From Hymenobacter crusticola (GTDB lineage: Bacteria; Bacteroidota; Bacteroidia; Cytophagales; Hymenobacteraceae), in the NCBI RefSeq assembly GCF_002154225.1, contig NZ_MTSE01000009.1, positions 62,001 through 126,000 of the forward strand: a stretch of DNA of 64,000 nucleotides, read 5' to 3'. A program made the position numbers and the translations under genes. Positions 1 to 7,912 of the stretch are shown here, piece after piece; within the stretch, counting starts at the first letter, position 1, and each line of letters starts with the position of its first letter. The notes beneath the pieces are model-generated. The model was not told the origin of the DNA. It did no database searches and was given only the letters and a program-made list of their open reading frames with translations.

Positions 1-549
1 ATCAGTATCCCAATCAACTCCCGCAGGTCCGATAATCGACCATACGTCTGCAGTAGGAGGTACGCACGCTTTGTAGATGGTAGCCGTGAGCGGAACGGTT
101 GGCGAAAGCACGGGGCTGTTGGCGGCGTAGCTAGCCTGCAAACGCACTTCTAGCGGTGTTGCTGTGCCGGGCGTAAGACCTAGGGTAGTCAGGCTGGAGT
201 TCAGCGCATCTACGGTTACAGCTGTGGTAGGGCCGTTGCCGGCAGCAATGGATACGGGGGCCGCAAAGTTGTTGCCCTGCTTATCTAGTTGCAGGTTGTA
301 TGTAACCGCCGGATTATACGGGTGCTCGACCTTATCCCACGTGAAGGAAGTAATAGGCATCCAGGTGTACGTAATCGCCGTTTGGGCGCCATTAGCCTGG
401 TTGAGCACAACTGTGTTGGTGGAGGCGGTTAGACTAGGTGTGCTATTGGGCTTCAGCGTGGCCTTTACTTCATCTTTCTCGCAAGCCGTGAAAGAAAGCG
501 CCGCTATAGCAAATAGGCCCGCCAGCGCTTGGGTAAGCCGATTTTTCAT
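1..549 (-). CDS. SusE-like outer-membrane lipoprotein (partial)
   Basis: The first 183 codons of a surface glycan-binding lipoprotein that runs off the left edge. The N-terminus (MKNRLTQALAGLF..) is a lipoprotein signal with Cys23 after FTA, followed by CEKDE. The residues after it form a beta-rich SusE-type N-terminal domain (..PSLTAST..WDKVEHPYNPAVTYNLQLD..). No stop codon occurs before base 1. It is the third gene of the SusC-SusD unit, 69 bp after susD, and probably helps bind the oligosaccharide imported by SusC. The family call rests on position and the lipobox plus fold pattern; the C-terminal part is not visible. Confidence 0.8.
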   Translation of the reverse strand, partial: MKNRLTQALAGLFAIAALSFTACEKDEVKATLKPNSTPSLTASTNTVVLNQANGAQTAITYTWMPITSFTWDKVEHPYNPAVTYNLQLDKQGNNFAAPVSIAAGNGPTTAVTVDALNSSLTTLGLTPGTATPLEVRLQASYAANSPVLSPTVPLTATIYKACVPPTADVWSIIGPAGVDWDTD

Positions 550-618
550 GATTTGTCTGGTAAAAGTGGGAAGTAGAAAAGCTGTTCCTCTTATGAAAAG
601 AGGAACAGCAGTAGACAG

Positions 619-2229
619 TTAGTAACCAGCGTTTTGAACCAAGTTCGGGTTCACGCTCAAGTCGGCAGATGGGATGGGGAACAGATTGCGGAACTCCGGC
701 ACGCTCGTGCCTGCCGCTACGCCGCCCTTCCAGGGCCACAAGTAGGTAGAGCCCGTGAAGCGGCCGTAGCGGATCAAGTCGGTGCGGCGGGTGGCTTCCC
801 AGAACAGCTCACGTGAGCGTTCGTTCAGGAGGAAGTCTAGCGTCAGGTTCGTAGCCGTGATGTTGCCAGCCGACGTGTTATTAAAGGCACGCGTGCGGAC
901 GCGGTTCACATACGTCAGCGCTAGGCCTTGGTCGCCGCCGCCACGCAGGGCTGCTTCGGCGTACATCAAGTACACGTCGGCTAGGCGGAACATGGGGAAG
1001 TCTGTATCGACGAACGTGGGGTCGGTGCCTGCTACGCCGGTAGAAGAAATGTTCTTGAACTTGATCGGCACGTAGCCATACTTAAAATCCGTTTGAACCA
1101 CGATGTCTCGCGTCTGACCACCGGTCACGAACTTGCCGCGGCTATCAGCGGCCGTGTCTGCGAACTGCTGGTAGAGGTTAGCCGTCGTGCGAATACCGCC
1201 CCAGCCACCACCTACGCCGTAGCGAGCTGGGTTCCAGTTGGCATCAGCCGTACCAGCAATGGCAGCGTGCGTGATGAAGGTTGTGCCGCCGTACGTTTGC
1301 GTCCGCTTGCCGTCGTACACCACCGGGAAGATAATTTCGCGGCTCGTGTTATTATCGGTACGAAACAGGTTAGCGTAACGTGTGGTGAGCGAGTAAGCAC
1401 CGCTATCAATTACCTTCTTCGCGTAGGTGGCGCATTCGCTGTAGCGGGCAGTGCCGGTGTACACTTGGGCGTTCAAATAAAGCTTAGCAAGCAGCGTCCA
1501 GGCCGCCGCCTTATCCGCCCGGCCATACTGGTTCTGACCCGGTGCTACTAGGTCGGCATCAATAGCGATGAGCTCACTTTCAATGTACTTGAACAAGTCA
1601 GCCCGGCTGATCTGTTTCGGCGGCGTGGTGCCGCCGATTTCGTCATTTTCCGTGGCGAAAGGCGGGTTGCCGTACAAATCCAGCGCGTGGTAGTAGGAGA
1701 GAGCCCGCAGGAAACGCACTTCAGCCCGTAAATTCCGGGCAGTAGTAGCATCATTGCCCGTGATGTTACGATCAGCTAGCTTGGCGTCAGTTGCTTCGGA
1801 CAGGAAGCCATTGCACAAGGTTACTTCGTAGAGAATACGGCTGTACAGACCGCGCACAAATACACCGCTAGTCGTCCAGTTCATATTGTGAAAATCCTGT
1901 ACGCCAGGGTCATTCCACGCAATAACGGCTTCGTCGGTGGTCAGCTCCTGCGCGCTCCACAGCTGACGGATGTAGTCAGAAGTACCTTGGTCGATGCCCT
2001 GGATATCGCCAGTCGTAGCATCAGGACCCTGGCCACCCGTTACAGCGAAGCCGCTGTATACTTTCGCAGCCGCTGCCTGATAACCAGCTAGGTCCTTATA
2101 AATGGTTTCCGTGCTAAGATCGTAGGTAGGCACGCGGTCCAGGTCTTTGGTGCACGAAGATGCCGTTACCAAAACCGAAGAAACCAGCGCCAAGGCTAGG
2201 GTATGACGGGAAGAATGAAACAGTTTCAT
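619..2229 (-). CDS. RagB/SusD family nutrient-uptake outer-membrane lipoprotein
   Basis: A 536-residue SusD-type lid protein that binds glycan at the cell surface and caps the SusC barrel. The signal peptide MKLFHSSRH.. ends in a lipobox with Cys26 (ASSC). The N-terminal SusD domain (..RVPTYDLSTETIYKDLAGYQAAAAKVYSG..) is followed by the TPR-containing body and the typical C-terminal RagB region (..LNERSRELFWEATRRTDLIRYGRFTG..NPNLVQNAGY). The start at 2229 is preferred to the in-frame Met two codons upstream because it begins a normal signal peptide. The gene begins 19 bp after susC and is surely co-transcribed. The substrate cannot be read from the sequence; the neighbouring GH31 suggests an alpha-glucan. 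Confidence 0.95.
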   Translation of the reverse strand: MKLFHSSRHTLALALVSSVLVTASSCTKDLDRVPTYDLSTETIYKDLAGYQAAAAKVYSGFAVTGGQGPDATTGDIQGIDQGTSDYIRQLWSAQELTTDEAVIAWNDPGVQDFHNMNWTTSGVFVRGLYSRILYEVTLCNGFLSEATDAKLADRNITGNDATTARNLRAEVRFLRALSYYHALDLYGNPPFATENDEIGGTTPPKQISRADLFKYIESELIAIDADLVAPGQNQYGRADKAAAWTLLAKLYLNAQVYTGTARYSECATYAKKVIDSGAYSLTTRYANLFRTDNNTSREIIFPVVYDGKRTQTYGGTTFITHAAIAGTADANWNPARYGVGGGWGGIRTTANLYQQFADTAADSRGKFVTGGQTRDIVVQTDFKYGYVPIKFKNISSTGVAGTDPTFVDTDFPMFRLADVYLMYAEAALRGGGDQGLALTYVNRVRTRAFNNTSAGNITATNLTLDFLLNERSRELFWEATRRTDLIRYGRFTGSTYLWPWKGGVAAGTSVPEFRNLFPIPSADLSVNPNLVQNAGY

Positions 2230-2248
2230 ATACAAAGGGTGGGAAAAT

Positions 2249-5200
2249 CTAGAGGTTCAGGTTCAAACCGAAAGTGAAGGTGCGCGGCCGAGGATAGATG
2301 TTGTTGTCAATCCCGTTGAAAATCTCGGGGTCGAGGCCACTATACTTGGTGATCAAGAAAGCGTTCTGCACAGCTGCCGTCAACCGCAGATTTCCCTTTT
2401 CGTGGAACACCTTCCCCACGTTATAGCCCAGCGTGATGTTCTCCATCCGCAGGAAGGAAGCATTCTGAATGTAGTAGTCCGAAGAGTAACGCTGTTGACT
2501 CGTTAGGGTGAAGCCAGTGGTGTTGGCGTCCTTGGTCACGTTGCTCAGGAAGTTCGTAGAGCCGTTGATGCCGTAGTAGTTACCGGCGTTCGAGTTGATG
2601 TTGTTGTAGTTGTAGTTGCCGAGCAGGCTGCGCAGCGTGAAGGCTAGGCTCCAACGGTCGTAGCTCAGGTTAGAACTGAAACCTAGGATAACGCGTGGGG
2701 CCGACTGCTTGTAGAGGTAACGGTCGTTGACGTCTACTTTGCCGTCGCCGTTCGTATCGGCGTACACGTCCTGCAAAGGCTTACCGTTCTCGTCGTACAC
2801 TTGCTTGTATACATAGAACGAAGACGAAGGTGCTCCGATGCTGTAGATACCGATGTTGGTACCCGTGCCACCCTGTACGGTACCGCCGTTGTTGGTTTCA
2901 ATGCCTACAAAGTCAGCGGCCTGTGGCCCGAGCGACAGGATTTTATTTACGTTGTAAGTGGCGTTAGCATTTAGGGTCCAGTTCCAACGCTCACTCTGCA
3001 CGGGGCTAGCATTCAGGTTGAACTCGATGCCTTTGTTCTCTAGCGAGCCTACGTTCGAGACGAGCTGGTTCGAGAAGTTGGTCAGCAGCGGAATAGGAAT
3101 AACTGCCAGCAAATCCTTCGTTTTGCGGTAGTAGGCATCAACCGAGCCGTTCAATCGGCCTTCCAAAAAGCCGAAATCAATGCCCGCGTTATAGGTAGTG
3201 GTTTGTTCCCACTTCAGGTTGCGGTTGAAACCCTGGGGCGAATACGGCGTGACGTAAACATACGTGCCCGTCGTCTGGTCGAAGTAGCTGTACTGTGCCG
3301 TCGGCACGTTCAGCGAATAGCGCTGGATGTAAGGATAGTCGCTGCCAGCTGCCGCTACAATGTCCTGCTGACCCGTGATGCCGTAGCCTACCCGGAACTT
3401 CAACTCCGAGAAGGTGGTGTTGTCTTTCAGGAAAGACTCCTCCTTGAGGCGCCAAGCAAACGAAGCTGCTGGGAACAACGCATTGCGGTTGTCGGGGGAG
3501 AAGCGTGAGGAAGCGTCGTTACGTAGTGTACCCGTGAAGATGTACCGGTCGCGCAAGGTTACGTTGGCCCGGCCATAGAACGAGACAATCGTGTACTGGG
3601 TGCGGAACGGGTTGGTGGCGGCGGCCTTAAACACCGTGGTTTGGTCACCTAGGTACGTTGCAAAAGCCGGCTCCTCGCGGATGAAATCCTGATAGGAGTA
3701 GCCACCCAGTACTTCCAAGCGGTTGTTGCTACCGAACTGCTTCGTATAGTTCAGGTAAGCTTCCAGCAGCTTGTTGTCGCGGTTTTGCGAAGAGCGGTTA
3801 AACGAGCCACCCCGCACGCTGGTGTTGGCGGGGTCGAGGGGCACGTTCACGTACGTAGCGGCCGAGTTCGAACCAACCAGCTTCGAGCCATTGCTGCGCG
3901 TGACGTCGTACCCTAGGTTGACGTTGGCATGCAAATCGGGCAGAAAGTGCAGGCTATAATCGAGTTGAATATTTCCGATGCTGCGCTTCACGGTGCTCCG
4001 GTCGCGGGTGAGGCGTAGCTGCGCCACGGGGTTGCGGGGCACGTTGATCTGGGGCGGGCCGCCGGGGCTTTGCAGGTATTCGAAGAAGCCGCCGTAGCCT
4101 TCCGCGCCGCTCATCACGGGTTGGGTAGGATCAAAGGCTACCGCCGAGCCCACAGCAGCATTGTCGGCGAAGTTGTTGTCGATCCATGAGCCCTTCACGT
4201 TCACGTTCACGCGCAGGTGGTTGTCGAGCAGTACGGGGTTCAGGCTGAGCGAACCCGTATTACGAATAAGCCGGTTGGTAACCAGGATGCCTTGCTGCTC
4301 CAGGTTGCCATAGGAAGCGCGGAACGGCAGCTTGCCGACAGCGCCGCTCAGGCTAACGTTGTTATCGAAGGTGGCAGCCGTACGGAAAATCTCGTTCTGC
4401 CAGTTGGTGCTGGCTGTGCCTAGCAAACCCGTCTTGCCAGGAGCTACGCGGGCCACGGTATTCCGGAATTCATCGGCCGAAAGGACAGGTACTGAGTTGT
4501 AGCGACGCGACACCGACGTTTGAGAGCTTACATTTACCGTAAGCTTTTCTCCTTGTACCCCTTTCTTGGTGGTGATGAGAATAACCCCGTTAGAAGCACG
4601 CGAACCGTAAATTGCCGTGGCCGAAGCGTCTTTCAGCACGGTATAGGTCTCGATGTCGTTGGGGTTAATTAGGCTGAGAGGGTTCGCTGAACCTGTGAAG
4701 TTGTTCGTCTCCACGGGCACGCCGTCAATCACGATAAGTGGGTCATTGCTAGCATTCAGCGATGAGCCCCCGCGGATACGGATGGTAGCAGCCGAACCTG
4801 GTGCACCGCCGCCAGTTGTGATCTGCACACCTGCTACTTTGCCCTGAATGAGCTGCTCTGGGTTCGTTACTTGACCTTGCACAAAGTCCTTCGACGTAAC
4901 AGTAGCTACTGAGCCCGTTACGTCTTGGCGGCGCTGGGTACCGTAGCCCACTACCACCGCTTCGTTGAGCAGCGTTGTGTTTTCAGCTAGGGTAGAGGTA
5001 GCAACGGTTGTGGCTTGGCCGCCCGTCACGTTAACCGGGATGCGGTTGGCGTTGTAGCCGACGTAGGAGGTGATAAGGGTGTACGAGCCCGCAGGCACGT
5101 TCGAGATGGTGTAGGCACCGGTAGCATCCGTGGACGCACCGAGCGTGGTGCCTTCCAGTACTACTGTTACACCGGGAATGCCTTCGCCCTTGGCATCAAC

Positions 5201-5590
5201 AACGCGGCCCGTGACGGTGCCATCGGCGGCGATAGGGTTGAGGATGATGCCATCTTTCACTAGCTCGTAGCGAATTTGCAGCGGGGCCAGCATATCATTG
5301 AGCACGTCGGCCAGGGGCTTATCGACGGCATCAACGGACACCCGGCGGCTCGCCCCGATCAGCTCGCGGCTATATAAGAAGTGAGTGGCCGTTTGGTTTT
5401 CTATTTTCCCAAGGATCGACTTAATGGTTTCACCCTTAGCGCGTAGCGTAACGGGTTGATCCAGCAATTGTTGCGCGCTTGAAGGATGCGCGCCCGCAAT
5501 ACTGGTGAATAAGCTTAAACTAAGCGCCTGGGTAAGCAACAACCTCTTGACGGTACAAGAGAAGCGTGAGGATGGTAGCGAAGAGGACAT
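2249..5590 (-). CDS. SusC/RagA TonB-dependent transporter with STN signalling domain
   Basis: A 1113-residue outer-membrane importer. After the signal peptide (..ALSLSLFTSIAGAHPSSAQ) come an STN domain (about 40-118, ..VTLRAKGETIKSILG..), a carboxypeptidase-regulatory-like beta sandwich (about 123-205, ..GRVVDAKGEGIPGVTV..), a TonB plug (about 225-340, with the SusC-type stretch YGTQRRQDVTGS) and a 22-strand-type barrel ending ..RPRTFTFGLNLNL. The STN domain is the part that talks to FecR-type anti-sigma factors, and FecR plus sigma genes lie just upstream. I chose the Met at 5590 because the 29 residues before it are not signal-like. It forms the uptake complex with the downstream SusD and SusE. 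Confidence 0.95.
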   Translation of the reverse strand: MSSSLPSSRFSCTVKRLLLTQALSLSLFTSIAGAHPSSAQQLLDQPVTLRAKGETIKSILGKIENQTATHFLYSRELIGASRRVSVDAVDKPLADVLNDMLAPLQIRYELVKDGIILNPIAADGTVTGRVVDAKGEGIPGVTVVLEGTTLGASTDATGAYTISNVPAGSYTLITSYVGYNANRIPVNVTGGQATTVATSTLAENTTLLNEAVVVGYGTQRRQDVTGSVATVTSKDFVQGQVTNPEQLIQGKVAGVQITTGGGAPGSAATIRIRGGSSLNASNDPLIVIDGVPVETNNFTGSANPLSLINPNDIETYTVLKDASATAIYGSRASNGVILITTKKGVQGEKLTVNVSSQTSVSRRYNSVPVLSADEFRNTVARVAPGKTGLLGTASTNWQNEIFRTAATFDNNVSLSGAVGKLPFRASYGNLEQQGILVTNRLIRNTGSLSLNPVLLDNHLRVNVNVKGSWIDNNFADNAAVGSAVAFDPTQPVMSGAEGYGGFFEYLQSPGGPPQINVPRNPVAQLRLTRDRSTVKRSIGNIQLDYSLHFLPDLHANVNLGYDVTRSNGSKLVGSNSAATYVNVPLDPANTSVRGGSFNRSSQNRDNKLLEAYLNYTKQFGSNNRLEVLGGYSYQDFIREEPAFATYLGDQTTVFKAAATNPFRTQYTIVSFYGRANVTLRDRYIFTGTLRNDASSRFSPDNRNALFPAASFAWRLKEESFLKDNTTFSELKFRVGYGITGQQDIVAAAGSDYPYIQRYSLNVPTAQYSYFDQTTGTYVYVTPYSPQGFNRNLKWEQTTTYNAGIDFGFLEGRLNGSVDAYYRKTKDLLAVIPIPLLTNFSNQLVSNVGSLENKGIEFNLNASPVQSERWNWTLNANATYNVNKILSLGPQAADFVGIETNNGGTVQGGTGTNIGIYSIGAPSSSFYVYKQVYDENGKPLQDVYADTNGDGKVDVNDRYLYKQSAPRVILGFSSNLSYDRWSLAFTLRSLLGNYNYNNINSNAGNYYGINGSTNFLSNVTKDANTTGFTLTSQQRYSSDYYIQNASFLRMENITLGYNVGKVFHEKGNLRLTAAVQNAFLITKYSGLDPEIFNGIDNNIYPRPRTFTFGLNLNL

Positions 5591-5779
5591 AAATGTGGGA
5601 TGAATGAGGGTGAGGTCTCTGCTGGAAATCATGCAGAAATTGGCGCCGCCTCGCAAACGTTTGCGCCAAGTCTGCAAAAGAACATGCTGCTACAGCAGAA
5701 CTGGGAAGAAAAGGTGTGCGGCTTTCGCCATAAGCAAGTGTGTGGGGGTATTAATTTTGAAGGGAGAAAACGCGAGAAG

Positions 5780-6841
5780 CTAGCTTTTGCAGCCCTGGCT
5801 ATGAACTACTATATGGGTATCCAGAAGTTCGTAAGAAGCACCTAGGGTCTTGCAGAGAATAGCTAGCTTGTTGAACAACGACTGGTCTTTGAGGACAAGA
5901 CTTACCGTGCAGTTAGCCAGCTTGCTTTCATCATACACAATGTCAACGCCGTAAGCTTTTTCTAATGCCAGCAGGACTTCCGAAACTGGGCGGTCGTCAA
6001 AGGCAAAAGGTTGATTCGTCAACACCGCAGGCTGGGCTACCAGTTCCTTGGTAAGCTCCTGCGCAGCGGCTGAATAAACAGCCTGCTGATTGGGCCGCAC
6101 TACTAGGCTAGCCAGCGCCGGCGACAGCACCTCGGGGTTCTTCGAATCGGGTAAGCGAGGCGTTACCTGTACTTTCCCGCGCCGCACTTTTACCAGTACC
6201 TGCGCCTGACCAGCGTAGGAGCGTACCGTGAACAGGGTACCTAGGACGGTGGTTACCAACTTATCCGTGTATACCCGGAAGGGGCGAGCAGTATCGTGTT
6301 GCACGTCGAACGACGCTTCGCCCGTTAGGTACACTTGCCGGCTAGAACCCGTAAACTGCCGTGGGTACTGCAAGCGGCTGCCGGGTGCCAAAAAGGCGGT
6401 GCTCCCATCCGGCAATTTAACAGTGGTAGATTGCCGGGGAGAGGTGGTGTAAACTAGTAAATCATCTGCCGCCCAAGCTGGCATGGTGGCAATAGCCGTA
6501 GCTGCTGGCTGTTGCGTGACAACCGTACTAGGCTGTGCTAGCTGGATGCCTACGGCGCCAAGCCCTACGGCTATCAAGGCAGCGGCGGCCCATCGCACGG
6601 GCGCAACTTGCCACCACCGGTTTGGTTGGTACGCATCCAGCGGCTCCTCTACGGACACCGTCTCGCGCGCAATTCGCTGCCAGAGGTCAGCTTGCAGAAG
6701 TTGCTGTTCTTCTGCCGAAAGTTGGAGTTTTTCTGGGCTGCCTAGCTCCTCATACCAAGCTTCGACTACTTGCCGCTCTTCGGGCGTGCAGTTGCCTTGC
6801 TGGTAACGCCGCAAAAGATCTTGTAAGTGGGCTGGGTTCAT
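5780..6841 (-). CDS. FecR-type anti-sigma factor
   Basis: A 353-residue single-pass inner-membrane regulator. The N-terminus is cytoplasmic and presumably holds the sigma factor (..LLRRYQQGNCTPEERQVVEAWY..). One membrane segment lies at about 78-100 (WAAAALIAVGLGAVGIQ). The periplasmic FecR domain spans about 128-240 (..LPDGSTAFLAPGSRLQYP..GEASFDV..), and the C-terminal DUF4974 domain about 275-345 (..FDDRPVSEVLLALEKAYGVDIVYDE..) is the part expected to contact the STN domain of SusC. It lies between the sigma factor gene and susC, in the usual Bacteroidota order, and should control the sigma factor in response to transport. Confidence 0.95.
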   Translation of the reverse strand: MNPAHLQDLLRRYQQGNCTPEERQVVEAWYEELGSPEKLQLSAEEQQLLQADLWQRIARETVSVEEPLDAYQPNRWWQVAPVRWAAAALIAVGLGAVGIQLAQPSTVVTQQPAATAIATMPAWAADDLLVYTTSPRQSTTVKLPDGSTAFLAPGSRLQYPRQFTGSSRQVYLTGEASFDVQHDTARPFRVYTDKLVTTVLGTLFTVRSYAGQAQVLVKVRRGKVQVTPRLPDSKNPEVLSPALASLVVRPNQQAVYSAAAQELTKELVAQPAVLTNQPFAFDDRPVSEVLLALEKAYGVDIVYDESKLANCTVSLVLKDQSLFNKLAILCKTLGASYELLDTHIVVHSQGCKS

Positions 6842-7045
6842 GCGCTAGGAATAGCAGAGAAAATCTCCGTACGCCTATTAAGTCGATCAATTTGTGCCGG
6901 ACCCTAGCCTCCTCCCGAAAAAAGTTGCTGAATTTTTTTTGTCGAGAGCCGAACGACAACTTGTTGTGCTGTAAACCGCTGATTACCAAGAAAGAATTTA
7001 CTTCTTCTTACTTGTCTGTACCAGCGCTATGCCCAAGGAAGAAAA

Positions 7046-7645
7046 TTAGAAATGACTGATAAAACTGAAGATCAGCAACGGTAAGAAATCTTTCAGCTTC
7101 ACCCGGAGCATCTTTATGGCTCGCGTCAGGTGATATTCTACAGTTTTCTGCGACAGGTTGAGGCGCACCGCAATTTCCGGTACTGATTGGTGCTCGAACC
7201 GGCTCAGGCGAAACACCTGCTGCGTGTGCTCGGGCAGATGTTGGACGCTGGCAACCAAGGCGAGCGACAAGTCTCCGACCGCAACTACTTCTTCCGTGGT
7301 AGAATCTAGGTCCGACAAATGCGGGCGCGTGTGGGCTAGGTAGCCCGCGTGCGTAATCTTTGACTTAATAGCGTCAATGATTTGATACTTGATGGCTGAG
7401 TGCAAATAAGGCTTCAGCTTATTAATTGTGTGCACCTCTCGCTTATGCCAGAGAGCCGTAAATAATTCCTGCACAAGCTCCTCGGCAGCTTCGCGGGAAT
7501 TTAGCTTGCGGTGCGCGACTTCAAAAAGCGAGTACCAGTATCGTACGTAGATTTCTTCGAATGCCTTGGCATCTCCCTGACTGAGCGCTTGTACCAGCGC
7601 GTCGTCGCTCCAAGCGGCGTAAAGCGTACGATGAGCAGCGGACAT
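7046..7645 (-). CDS. ECF RNA polymerase sigma factor (FecI-like)
   Basis: A 199-residue sigma-70 family factor of the Bacteroidota ECF type. Region 2 is visible at about 22-90 (..GDAKAFEEIYVRYWYSLFEVAHRKL..AEELVQELFTALWHKR..). Region 4 with its helix-turn-helix is at about 130-185 (..HTQQVFRLSRFEHQSVPEIAVRLNLSQKTVEYHLTRA..). It is the first gene of the minus-strand locus and is followed 204 bp later by its FecR partner. By family logic it directs transcription of the susC-susD-susE genes when the transporter is engaged. The upstream gap carries AT-rich sequence typical of a promoter. Confidence 0.95.
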   Translation of the reverse strand: MSAAHRTLYAAWSDDALVQALSQGDAKAFEEIYVRYWYSLFEVAHRKLNSREAAEELVQELFTALWHKREVHTINKLKPYLHSAIKYQIIDAIKSKITHAGYLAHTRPHLSDLDSTTEEVVAVGDLSLALVASVQHLPEHTQQVFRLSRFEHQSVPEIAVRLNLSQKTVEYHLTRAIKMLRVKLKDFLPLLIFSFISHF

Positions 7646-7912
7646 AGAGCGGGCAAATGGGGTGGGCAGAAAAGAGATACGAATTTATAATAAATAAAGA
7701 TTTCGTAATGCGTATTCGATTCCGATTTTCATTTTTTTAAAACAAGACTTCCAAGAAAGGCTTAGGCTGCTAAAATCATAACGGTAGTGCTTTTGTTTGA
7801 TTTTTTGCTGTCGTGCTAGGGAGAGGGGAAGGTTGTTCGACTACTACTAGTGTCAGCGCGCCCTGATCAGCCAGGATCACTTGCCGCTCTAGCCCATGAA
7901 ATGAGCCGCAGT

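Noticed and set aside
164..622. A 152-codon plus-strand ORF overlapping the SusE and SusD region
   Set aside because: It lies on the opposite strand of clear coding sequence, and its translation shows no domain or signal features; it is a shadow of the minus-strand genes.
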